A DNA stretch of 64,000 bases from CAZAQV01 sp964487255. GTDB taxonomy: Bacteria > Myxococcota_A > Polyangia > Polyangiales > CAZAQV01. The translations under genes were made by a program, and so were the position numbers. The DNA is taken from contig CAZAQV010000004.1 in assembly GCA_964487255.1 (NCBI GenBank), positions 1-64,000 of the forward strand, read 5' to 3'. The notes beneath the pieces were generated by a model. It did no database searches. It was not told the origin of the DNA and was given only the letters and a program-made list of their open reading frames with translations. Below, piece by piece: positions 56,670 to 64,000 of the stretch. Each line of letters starts with the position of its first letter. Position 1 is the first letter of the stretch.

Positions 56670-58772
56670 ATGCGCAGTTTTGGCTTGTGGGCACTTGGAT
56701 TGTTGACGATTTCGTTCCTCGCGTGCAGTGATGGCGGGGGCCGGGGCTCGAACAACCCAGGTGAGTTCGCCGATTCCGATGGCGACGGAATCAGTGATGT
56801 CGACGAAAATGCCGTCGAAAGCCAAGATTGTGATGTCGACGGCACGCCGAACTACAAAGACGAGGACTCCGACAACGATGGTATCCCCGATTGGCAAGAG
56901 GCGCGGCCGGATGGGCAGCGAAACACGGTGGGGGACGACCCATACGATTCGGACGGCGATGGCGTGCCCAATTTTTGCAGCAGAGACTCCGACGGGAACG
57001 GTATTGACGACGCGGAGGAGCCCGGCCTCGAAGTGGACTCCGATGGGGATGGAATCGCTGACCGAAACGACCCAGACGACGACAATGACCGCCTCAGTGA
57101 CCGCGAGGAGCTTGACGGGATCTTCGACCCACCTGTTGACTCCGATGGCGACAGCATTCCGAACTATCTGGACCCGGACAGCGATAACGACGGCATTCTC
57201 GACGGCGACGAGTTCAACGAAGATAGCGACGGCGACGGCCTTAAAAACTGGGAGGACCCGGACAGCGATAACGACGGCATCTTAGACAAGGACGAAGCGG
57301 GCAACGGTGGCGACTTTCGCGTGCCGCCACTCGATACCGATGGCGACAAAATTCCCGACTTTTTGGATCTCGACAGTGACAATGACGGTCTTTCGGATAC
57401 CAAAGAAAAGGAGCTTGGTACCAGTCACATCAAGGCCGACACCGATGGTGATGGCGTAACCGATCTTATCGAAGTTGCCGCGGGGACCGATGCGTTTGAC
57501 GAGAACGACAGCCCGCGCACGCGCGGCGATTTTGTGTTCACGATTCCGTACGAAGAGGAGGCCGTTCCCCGTAAGGATACGCTCAACTTCCGCACCAACA
57601 TCCAATACGCCGACATGTACATCTTGCTCGATGATTCGGGTTCGATGCAGGGCGAGATGACGTCTCTCAACATGGCGCTTTCGACCGCCATCGACGAGCT
57701 GACTTGCGACGACTTTGGCGTGCCGTGTCTTGGCGATAGCGCGTGCGATCAAGATCAGATTTGTGGAGCTGGTGGCAGTTGCATCGAGAGCCCACGAACC
57801 ACGAGTTGCATCGAGAGCTTCAATACGGGGTTTGGCCTCTACGAGGCTTATTTCCGCAACCGACTGAGCGTCCAGCCCGACCCCAGTTCGACGGTGAGCG
57901 TGCTGCCAACCTCTGCTGGATCGGGCTCAAGCGAGAAGCCGACACTTTCTCTCAAATGTATCGCCGACAAGAGCCAGTGCGACGTGCTCGACATATCCAA
58001 TGGCGGCAAACCGTGTGCCAACGGCGGCGTTGGTTGCGTCGGTTTTCGAGAAGATGCGGTGAAGATCGTCATCAACGTGACCGACGAGCCTGACGCATGC
58101 AATTACAAAAACTTCGAGGACGATGGGAGCCTTGCGACGGCTTGCGTGCAGCCCTACCAGGACGCAGTCAATGCAATGCAAGCGGCCAAAGTAACTTACA
58201 TCGGTGTCAATTCGATCGAAGCACCTGATCCAGGGCGCGAGCCGACGGGCACTGATTTGCGAACGATCCAGATGATGGAGTACTTGAGCACCGCCACCGG
58301 TGCGACCAATCAAGATGGTGAGCCGCTATGGTTTCGCGGTGCAGACGACGGTGCCGCGGAGGCTGTTGTTCAGGGCGTTCAAGAAGTCGTCAAGAATGTT
58401 CCACTTCGTATTCAGCTTGAGCCCATGGAGGAGTCGGGCGACGCGGGCGATATCTTGCACATCATCGACAAGATCGAGGTCAACAGCACCGGAAACGACC
58501 CCTGTGTTCGTCAGCTAAACATCTCGGACAGCAACGGTGACGGTTCGCTCGACACCTTCGATGGCGTCTTGCCCGGGACACCTGTGTGCTGGGACGTGAC
58601 CGTCAAAGACAATAGCGAAGCAGCGCTGGGTGGTCTTGCGATCGAGCCAACTGCCGAACCCCAAGTGTTTCGTTTGCGCATGATCGTGCGTGGTAACGAC
58701 GCCATTGTCGACGAGCGTACTGCGTACTTCTTGGTACCCCCGAAGATCGACCAGTTCGACATCCCCCGCTGA
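56670..58772 (+). CDS. TSP3-repeat/VWA-domain lipoprotein (paralog 2)
   Basis: A 700-residue paralog of the 54179 protein with the same plan. Lipobox LTISFLACSDGG (ATG 56670 chosen; GTG 56661 is in frame), a long TSP3 region, VWA-like MIDAS ILLDDSGSMQG, Cys-rich insert (CDQDQICGAGGSC) and a matching C-terminus (ILHIIDKIEVNSTGNDPC). Long blocks are near-identical to paralog 1 (DSPRTRGDFVFTIPY, DTLNFRT and IQYADMYIL). The central loop and Cys positions differ (ADKSQCDVLDISNGGKPCA). Tandem duplication with later divergence is the best explanation. Confidence 0.86.
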   Translation: MRSFGLWALGLLTISFLACSDGGGRGSNNPGEFADSDGDGISDVDENAVESQDCDVDGTPNYKDEDSDNDGIPDWQEARPDGQRNTVGDDPYDSDGDGVPNFCSRDSDGNGIDDAEEPGLEVDSDGDGIADRNDPDDDNDRLSDREELDGIFDPPVDSDGDSIPNYLDPDSDNDGILDGDEFNEDSDGDGLKNWEDPDSDNDGILDKDEAGNGGDFRVPPLDTDGDKIPDFLDLDSDNDGLSDTKEKELGTSHIKADTDGDGVTDLIEVAAGTDAFDENDSPRTRGDFVFTIPYEEEAVPRKDTLNFRTNIQYADMYILLDDSGSMQGEMTSLNMALSTAIDELTCDDFGVPCLGDSACDQDQICGAGGSCIESPRTTSCIESFNTGFGLYEAYFRNRLSVQPDPSSTVSVLPTSAGSGSSEKPTLSLKCIADKSQCDVLDISNGGKPCANGGVGCVGFREDAVKIVINVTDEPDACNYKNFEDDGSLATACVQPYQDAVNAMQAAKVTYIGVNSIEAPDPGREPTGTDLRTIQMMEYLSTATGATNQDGEPLWFRGADDGAAEAVVQGVQEVVKNVPLRIQLEPMEESGDAGDILHIIDKIEVNSTGNDPCVRQLNISDSNGDGSLDTFDGVLPGTPVCWDVTVKDNSEAALGGLAIEPTAEPQVFRLRMIVRGNDAIVDERTAYFLVPPKIDQFDIPR

Positions 58773-59132
58773 TCGGGTCCTTTTGTCCTGATCCTGGCTT
58801 ACCGCTTCCTTCGGTCCCTCGAAATACCAGAACGTATTCCATCGGGACCTCTGTCCAGGGGCGCTCAGGCTCAAAACAAAAATCCTCCGATCAACCATGC
58901 CCTGGGCCTCGCTTTGTCCCTCCCTCTTCGATGCACCTTTCATCTGTGGTGTCTCGCGATCTCGGACTTTTTCTAGTAGTGGTGACGGGAAGCCACGAAG
59001 AGGCCGGTGTGGAAAGCCGAACAACCAAGAACAACGTGAAGAACGTGAAGAACGTGTGCAGCCCGAGGAAGGTACTGTGCTATCTGCACAGGGCCTTTCG
59101 AAGCGAAGCCGTGAAGAACCATAAGTAGAGCG
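58773..59132. other. Intergenic stretch with repeat remnants
   Basis: GATCCTGGCTTACCGCTTCC at 58790-58809 matches GATCCTGGCTTAGCGCTTCC at 54128-54147 in all but one base. A 9-bp unit, AACGTGAAG, is repeated ahead of hairpin copy 4. An open frame at 58897-59124 (75 codons) lacks a ribosome-binding site and runs through the repeats, so it is not called. No other gene is seen. Confidence 0.6.
59050..59120 (+). repeat. Intergenic two-stage hairpin repeat, copy 4
   Basis: Inner stem CTGTGC / GCACAG (59075-59091) with a 5-nt TATCT loop; outer stem GAAGG / CCTTTC across a 2x2 internal loop. It ends in GAAGCGAAGCCGTGAAGAAC, which matches copies 2 and 5. It lies 13 nt before the ABC ATPase start, on the same strand. 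Confidence 0.78.
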
Positions 59133-59891
59133 GTGATTGAGCTAAGGAAAGTGAGTAAGCGTTTTGGGGATCACGTGGCGGTGCATCCCATAGACGTGCG
59201 CGTCGATGCTGGTGAGACGCTCGTTCTCATCGGGCCGAGCGGTTGCGGCAAGTCCACGCTCATTCGTCTCATGGTTGGCCTGATCGAGCCCGACGAAGGC
59301 GAGGTGTTCTTTCAGGGAGAGCGCATCACGCCGCACAACGCGACTGCTTTGCGGCAGAAGATGGGCTACGTCATCCAGCGCGGGGGACTCTTTCCGCACC
59401 TTACGGTGTATCGCAATGTAACCCTCATGGCGGAACGGATGGGCTGGGACAAGGTTCGCTGTGACAAACGCATTGCCGAGTTGCTTGAGCTTTCGCGCTT
59501 TCCAGGCGAGTTGCTCGGGCGCTATCCTTCACAGCTCTCGGGCGGACAAAGGCAGCGCGCATCGCTCATGCGCGCGCTGATGCTCGACCCCGATGTTCTG
59601 TTTTTTGATGAACCGCTTGGCGCGCTCGATCCACTGGTGCGTGCAGCGCTGCAAAAGGACTTGCGACAGGCGTTCGCGGACCTGGGCAAGACCGTTGTGA
59701 TGGTGACGCATGACATGGGCGAGGCTTGGTATCTCGGCGACCGCGTCTGCCTGCTTCGGGCAGGGCGCATCGTGCAGCAAGGGCGGGTCGAAGAGCTTGT
59801 GTCTGCGCCCGCGGACCCGTTCGTCACCAAGTTCATCAACGCACAGCGGTCGCCCCTTGCGAGTGCTGCGGTTGAGGAGAGCGCGCCATGA
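59133..59891 (+). CDS. Osmoprotectant-type ABC transporter ATPase (ProV/OpuCA-like)
   Basis: A 252-residue ATPase with Walker A GPSGCGKST, signature LSGGQRQRASLMRAL, Walker B VLFFDEPLGALDP and a regulatory-like YVIQRGGLFPHLTVYRN segment typical of glycine-betaine/choline or related (OpuCA/EgtV-type) importers. GTG start at 59133 sits directly after hairpin copy 4. Its stop overlaps the permease start by 4 bp (ATGA), so the two are coupled. Confidence 0.9.
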   Translation: MIELRKVSKRFGDHVAVHPIDVRVDAGETLVLIGPSGCGKSTLIRLMVGLIEPDEGEVFFQGERITPHNATALRQKMGYVIQRGGLFPHLTVYRNVTLMAERMGWDKVRCDKRIAELLELSRFPGELLGRYPSQLSGGQRQRASLMRALMLDPDVLFFDEPLGALDPLVRAALQKDLRQAFADLGKTVVMVTHDMGEAWYLGDRVCLLRAGRIVQQGRVEELVSAPADPFVTKFINAQRSPLASAAVEESAP

Positions 59892-61375
59892 AGGTGTGGC
59901 GAGCCGGCGCTGCCGTGACTCTGATTCTGTGTGCGATGAGTTGCGCGGGTGAGAGCCAAAAGCTGCAAATTGGCTCTAAAGCGATGACCGAAACCGCTGT
60001 GTTGGGGCACATTGTGGCCGAGCTTGCGTATGGACAGGGGGTCGACAGTGACCAACACCCAAGTATGAGCGGAACACGTGTGCTCTGGAACGCCATTTTG
60101 CGCGGCGATATTGACACGTACGTGGATTACACGGGCACGCTCAAAGAAGAAATCTTTTCCAAAGAACGTCCACAGTCACGAGAGGAGCTTGCCGCCTTGC
60201 TCGACAACAAGGGCTTGGTCATGAGCGACTCGCTGGGCTTCGCCAACACGTACGCGTTTGGCATGCGTACGCAAGAGGCGAAGCGGCTCGGCATCGAGAG
60301 CATTTCTGATCTCAATGCGCACCCGGACCTCCGTTTCGGGTTTAGTAGCGAGTTTATGGAGCGCGCCGACGGCTGGCCCGGTGTGCGCGCGACCTACGAC
60401 ATGCCGCACAAGCACGTGACGGGGATGGATCACGAGCTTGTGTACAAGGGCCTGGCAAAAGGCGCGATCGATGTCGCAGAACTCTACACGACCGATGGTG
60501 AAATCGCGCACTACGACCTCAAGGTGCTGCGCGACGATAAAGAGCACTTTCCGGACTACGAAGCGGTGCTCTTGTTCCGCAAGGACGCCATCGATCGTCA
60601 CCCCAAGCTGCGTTCGGTGATGCGCATGATGGAAGCGTCTATCGACGAAGCGACCATGTCGAAATACAACGCCATGTCCAAAATCGGTGGCCAGACAGAA
60701 CAGGTCGTTGCGCAAGCCATGCTCAAAGAGGTGTACGGTGTAGACGCCGCGCTCGGTCAAACCACGCTCTTTGACCGTATCCGTGACCGTTCACTCGAGC
60801 ATTTGTTTTTGGTTGGCGTGTCGCTCTTCTTTGCCATCCTGCTCGCGATTCCGCTTGGCATCGTCGCGGCGCGGCGCCCAAAGCTCGGGCAGGTCGTGCT
60901 CGGCGTGACCGGAATCTTGCAAACGATCCCGTCGTTGGCATTGCTCGTGTTCATGATTCCACTCTTCGGTGTGGGGTCTATTCCGGCCATGTTTGCGCTC
61001 TTCGTCTATTCACTCCTGCCTATTGTGCGCAACACCTACGCCGGATTACGTGGTATATCACCCGAACTCATCGAGTCGGCCAACGCGATAGGGCTCTACC
61101 CATGGCCACGGCTTTGGCTCGTCGAGATGCCGCTCGCGTCTCGCTCGATTCTGGCTGGCATCAAGACCTCGGCCGTGATCAACGTGGGCACTGCGACATT
61201 GGGGGCATTTATCGGTGCAGGTGGTTATGGACAGCCAATCCTGACCGGCATTCGTCGAGACGATCTGGCGACCATCATGGAGGGTGCGGTTCCGGCGGCT
61301 GTGCTCGCGATCGTGGTTCAACTTTTGTTTGAGGTTTCGGAGCGTTACGTGGTTCCGGCAGGGCTGCGTACATAG
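59888..61375 (+). CDS. Fused substrate-binding and permease protein of osmoprotectant-type ABC transporter
   Basis: The 495-residue protein starts with a signal/anchor and a Cys (LILCAMSCAG) and a substrate-binding domain of the OpuAC type (IGSKAMTETAVLGHIVAELA, MSGTRVLWNAILRGDIDTYVDYTGT). A permease domain follows (about residues 300-495, with LAIPLGIVAARRP and TLGAFIGAGGYGQPI). Relatives import glycine betaine, choline, carnitine or ergothioneine; the exact ligand is unknown. The order here, binding domain first and permease second, is the reverse of many fused OpuB/EgtU proteins. Confidence 0.9.
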   Translation: MKVWRAGAAVTLILCAMSCAGESQKLQIGSKAMTETAVLGHIVAELAYGQGVDSDQHPSMSGTRVLWNAILRGDIDTYVDYTGTLKEEIFSKERPQSREELAALLDNKGLVMSDSLGFANTYAFGMRTQEAKRLGIESISDLNAHPDLRFGFSSEFMERADGWPGVRATYDMPHKHVTGMDHELVYKGLAKGAIDVAELYTTDGEIAHYDLKVLRDDKEHFPDYEAVLLFRKDAIDRHPKLRSVMRMMEASIDEATMSKYNAMSKIGGQTEQVVAQAMLKEVYGVDAALGQTTLFDRIRDRSLEHLFLVGVSLFFAILLAIPLGIVAARRPKLGQVVLGVTGILQTIPSLALLVFMIPLFGVGSIPAMFALFVYSLLPIVRNTYAGLRGISPELIESANAIGLYPWPRLWLVEMPLASRSILAGIKTSAVINVGTATLGAFIGAGGYGQPILTGIRRDDLATIMEGAVPAAVLAIVVQLLFEVSERYVVPAGLRT

Positions 61376-61495
61376 CCTGCCTATTCCCGGTAACACCTAT
61401 TTTTTCGAACAAAACACAATCTGATACGTCTGCTAAGATAGCGGTGACCAAACGAACCCCTGCACAAGCGGGTCCAAAGAGTAGAAGATAATGAC

Positions 61496-61573
61496 GATGA
61501 ACGTGCGAAGCCCGAAAAAGCCAATGTGCTATCAGCACATTGCTGGTTTTGAAGCGGAGCCGTGAAGAGCAGA
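61496..61573 (+). repeat. Intergenic two-stage hairpin repeat, copy 5
   Basis: Inner stem CAATGTGC / GCACATTG (61522-61542) around a TATCA loop; outer stem AAAGCC / GGTTTT with a 3-nt bulge if one pair of the inner stem opens. Flanks match copies 2 and 4. AGAGYAGAAGATA occurs at both sides (61479 and 61567), like a duplication around the element. It abuts the GTG start of the kinase gene. Confidence 0.8.
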
Positions 61574-61580
61574 AGATAGA

Positions 61581-63530
61581 GTGGCTCAGACCCAACATCA
61601 AGGCGCGCAGACCTGCGAAGACTGTGGGCATCTAAATACCTCAGCGGCGCAGTTCTGCCACCAATGCGGCAATGCGCTGAACACCATGGTGGAACCCGAA
61701 GCGCAGGAAGAGGACCCGCTCATGGGCCGAGAGCTGATGGGGCGCTACACGATTCGGCGGCTCTTGGGCGTCGGTGGTATGGGCCGTGTTTACGTTGCCG
61801 ACCAGAAGCTTGGCGAAGCGAGTCGCGAGGTCGCCATTAAGACCTTGCTGCCCGAATACAGTCGAGACAAGGACATCCAGCAGCGCTTTCGCCGGGAGTC
61901 ATCGACGGTAATCGCGCTATCGCACCCGAACACAATTCAATTTTTCGATTTTGGCGAGATGGAGGACGGCACGCTCTTCATCGTGATGGAGTTCATCAAA
62001 GGCGAGTCGCTTGCGCATGTGCTGTTACGGGGGGCCATCGAGCCGAGCCGTGTCGACCGGCTCATGTTGCAGATTTGCGGCTCGCTTTCTGAAGCGCACC
62101 AGATGGGTATCGTTCACCGTGACCTCAAGCCCGAGAACGTGCTGCTCACGAGTGCGGGCGGACAAGCCGACTACGTCAAGGTGCTCGACTTTGGTATCGC
62201 CAAGCAAAGTGACATGGCAAATGAGCGCGACACGCGTCTGACGCAGCAAGGTACTGTGCTCGGAACGCCTCCTTACATGAGCCCAGAGCAGTTCAGTGGT
62301 ACCGAGCTTGACGCGCGTTCGGACATCTACTCGCTCGGCCTCATCGCATACGAGATGCTGACCGGAGAGTTGCCTTTCGAGGCGCGCACGCCTTGGGAGT
62401 GGGCGACCAAGCATTTGACCGAAACTCCGATTGACCTTGCGCAATACCCCATTTCCAAGGGCTTGCAGCCCGGCAAGGTGGAGGCTGTGATGCGGGCGCT
62501 ACGCAAGGACCGCGAGGAGCGCTTCGGTTCTGTGACCGAGTTCTTGCGCGCCTTTGTAGGCATCGACGATACGCAGTCGGCGTGGGCGCTCGCCACATCG
62601 ACGACCACGGGAAATGTGCTTGGCAGCGCTCCCGCTGCAGATCCACAGCCGCTGCCAAACCCGGTGGGTACTGCGAACACGCCTCGCTCGCTTGTCACCA
62701 CCGACCAACAGATGGCTCTAGCGGGGCTTCCAAAGAAGAAATCAAACCGTGTTCTTGGTTTTGTGCTCGGGGCGGTTGCGATTGGAGGCATCGCAGGAGG
62801 CGTCGGCGTGTGGTGGGCAGGCCAGCAAAAAGGTGCCGTCGAAAACGATGACACCGTTGCCAGTGCGGCGGGTGCCCTTCCGATCGCTGCGGATGCTCCA
62901 GACGAGATTGCGCTCAGCCCGACGGCGCCCGACGCCGCAGTCGCAGCTTCGAGCGATGCCGGACAGGGCGTACCGACGCAAGCCACGACCGTCGTCGAGA
63001 ACGACGAGGCTGAGCAAGAGGCGGAAGACGAGTCAAAACTAACCCCGAAGCAACGGCGCCAGTTGCGTCGCAAACGTTTGGCCGCCAAGCGCGAGGCGGC
63101 GGCGCGCAAGAAAAAAGAAGAGCAAGAGGCCAAAGAAGCGAAGGAAACCAAAGAGGTCAAGCCACCGGATAACAGCGGCAACGTAGTCATCACCCGAAAG
63201 GAACCGAACCGCACGATTGTGGTCAACGCGAACAGTGCGGGTGGCGTCGCCACACCTCCGGCTATCCAAGCGGTCGAGTCCGCATTGAAGTCGAATACGC
63301 TCACAGGCGCGGTTGACGCTTGGAAGAAGGCGCAAGCGATGCACCGCGGTCACCCATCGCTTCCCGGTCTCAAACGAGAAATCTCTTCGAAGGGTAGCTA
63401 CAAAGTCGGGCGGCTCCTACAAATGCAAAAATGCAACGACGCACGTACCGTATTCAAGGCTCTACAGAGTATCGGCGCGGAACGAGCAGCACGTGTCCAC
63501 TTCGACAATGACTGGTGCCCAGCCAAGTAG
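61581..63530 (+). CDS. Zinc-ribbon transmembrane Ser/Thr protein kinase
   Basis: The 649-residue kinase begins with a zinc ribbon (Cys12, 15, 26, 29 in CEDC...CHQC). The Hanks-type kinase domain has the GVGGMGRVY loop, catalytic VAIK (Lys87), HRDLKPENV, DFGIAK and GTPPYMSPEQ. A TM helix lies at about residue 394-414 (VLGFVLGAVAIGGIAGGVGV). The outer region carries Ala/Glu-rich and Lys-rich segments (KREAAARKKKEEQEAKEAKE) and a small C-terminal helical domain. It is probably a signalling kinase that senses an envelope cue. GTG start chosen next to hairpin copy 5. Confidence 0.93.
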   Translation: MAQTQHQGAQTCEDCGHLNTSAAQFCHQCGNALNTMVEPEAQEEDPLMGRELMGRYTIRRLLGVGGMGRVYVADQKLGEASREVAIKTLLPEYSRDKDIQQRFRRESSTVIALSHPNTIQFFDFGEMEDGTLFIVMEFIKGESLAHVLLRGAIEPSRVDRLMLQICGSLSEAHQMGIVHRDLKPENVLLTSAGGQADYVKVLDFGIAKQSDMANERDTRLTQQGTVLGTPPYMSPEQFSGTELDARSDIYSLGLIAYEMLTGELPFEARTPWEWATKHLTETPIDLAQYPISKGLQPGKVEAVMRALRKDREERFGSVTEFLRAFVGIDDTQSAWALATSTTTGNVLGSAPAADPQPLPNPVGTANTPRSLVTTDQQMALAGLPKKKSNRVLGFVLGAVAIGGIAGGVGVWWAGQQKGAVENDDTVASAAGALPIAADAPDEIALSPTAPDAAVAASSDAGQGVPTQATTVVENDEAEQEAEDESKLTPKQRRQLRRKRLAAKREAAARKKKEEQEAKEAKETKEVKPPDNSGNVVITRKEPNRTIVVNANSAGGVATPPAIQAVESALKSNTLTGAVDAWKKAQAMHRGHPSLPGLKREISSKGSYKVGRLLQMQKCNDARTVFKALQSIGAERAARVHFDNDWCPAK

Positions 63531-63939
63531 TTTCGAGCACAGGCGAGAAGGCCTCGCTTCGAAGCTCGTGCAAAGCCGACTGTTTCCTTGGCTGCTCGTT
63601 GCGTTAGGCGTAGGCGCGCTCGTTTTGATCGACATTCCAGTATGCGGATTCAAAGCGTTGACCGGACTGCCATGTCCCGGCTGCGGAATGACGCGCGCTT
63701 TGTCTTCGTTGCTCGTCGGAGACGTCTCTTCGGCATTTTACTTTCACCCGTTGGTGTTCGTGCTGCTTGCTGTCGTGGGCGTGGTGGCTGTGATGCATCT
63801 CGTGCTGCGCCGGGACATCCGACCGACCTGGGCCGTCAGTGTGCTCGTGGTCTTTGGGCTTCTTTCGCTGGCGCTGTGGGTGTTTCGCCTCACCGGTGGA
63901 CTTGGCGGCCACCCCGACCTTGAAGGCCCACTTTTTTAG
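63508..63939 (+). CDS. DUF2752 family membrane protein
   Basis: The 143-residue protein has about three TM helices and the DUF2752 signature ALTGLPCPGCGMTRALSSLL followed by DVSSAFYFHPLV. Function of the family is unknown. The ATG at 63508 overlaps the end of the kinase gene by 23 bp, suggesting coupled expression. Confidence 0.85.
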   Translation: MTGAQPSSFEHRREGLASKLVQSRLFPWLLVALGVGALVLIDIPVCGFKALTGLPCPGCGMTRALSSLLVGDVSSAFYFHPLVFVLLAVVGVVAVMHLVLRRDIRPTWAVSVLVVFGLLSLALWVFRLTGGLGGHPDLEGPLF

Positions 63940-63944
63940 CGGCG

Positions 63945-64000
63945 TTAGAGTTTGTCTTGGATGCCATCGTTGAGCCGGGCGGGCATGTTGCGAGTGACGT
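63945..64000 (-). CDS. C-terminal fragment of an unknown gene at the window edge
   Basis: The reverse frame reads VTRNMPARLNDGIQDKL then stop (63945-63947). The composition is plausible for a protein end, and the gene would continue past 64000. It is too short to identify. Confidence 0.4.
   Translation of the reverse strand, partial: VTRNMPARLNDGIQDKL

Noticed and set aside
56122..56845. Long frames crossing the assembly gap
   Set aside because: They cover N bases and tandem repeats whose unit is a multiple of three, so the open frame is an artefact.

Overview
The window reads as chromosomal DNA of a myxobacterium-like bacterium (Myxococcota, formerly Deltaproteobacteria). Lineage hints are an mglB-mglA polarity pair, an AgmX/PglI-type C-terminal domain, a MYXO-CTERM-like tail on a very large thrombospondin-type-3 protein, a DUF1592-DUF1552 pair, a zinc-ribbon transmembrane Ser/Thr kinase, and many lipoproteins and TPR/membrane proteins with acidic or repetitive linkers. 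No rRNA, tRNA, CRISPR array, transposase or prophage gene was seen. One 100-N assembly gap lies at 56448-56547.

Layout. 0.1-2.4 kb: two exported DEDDh-exonuclease-like paralogs. 2.6-4.6 kb: groES-groEL with a CIRCE element and a terminator. 4.9-6.6 kb: two conserved hypotheticals, the second apparently using an ATT start, then a small sterol-desaturase-like membrane protein. 6.9-10.5 kb: two paralogous single-TM TPR proteins sharing a promoter motif. 10.5-17.4 kb, minus strand: ppc, a MepA-like endopeptidase, a tryptophan 2,3-dioxygenase and a DUF3048 protein. 17.6-21.1 kb: AgmX-domain protein, small hypothetical, sodium:solute symporter. 21.1-23.8 kb, minus strand: a RiPP-type maturation cluster (S24/S26-like protease, HPr-kinase-like protein, PqqD-like chaperone, radical SAM/SPASM protein). 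23.9-28.4 kb: TPR membrane protein coupled to a GH9 cellulase-like lipoprotein. 28.5-29.1 kb: higBA with a perfect operator. 29.2-34.5 kb, minus strand: DUF1552/DUF1592 exported pair, an unknown lipoprotein and a beta-barrel-like protein.

34.6-46.1 kb: giant CARDB/VCBS/TSP3 protein, proC, pepP, a PBP4-like D,D-peptidase, an enoyl-CoA hydratase and a MopE/PPC-domain lipoprotein. 46.2-49.3 kb: ftsE-ftsX-envC-like and msrB. 49.3-52.9 kb: GH113-like hydrolase, glutaredoxin, TPR membrane protein, mglA/mglB. 53.1-58.8 kb: lipoprotein, then two tandem TSP3-VWA lipoproteins separated by tandem repeats. 59.1-61.4 kb: osmoprotectant-type ABC transporter. 61.6-63.9 kb: Ser/Thr kinase and DUF2752 protein. 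A gene fragment runs off the right edge.

The points most worth follow-up are the radical SAM/PqqD/HprK/S24 cluster, whose protease carries Cys where Ser is expected; a family of five intergenic two-stage hairpins with compensatory stem changes (53.7-61.6 kb); the exported DEDDh-nuclease pair; and the paired TPR membrane proteins, whose divergent cytoplasmic regions keep two short peptide motifs. All calls come from reading the sequence and translations; no database search was run.
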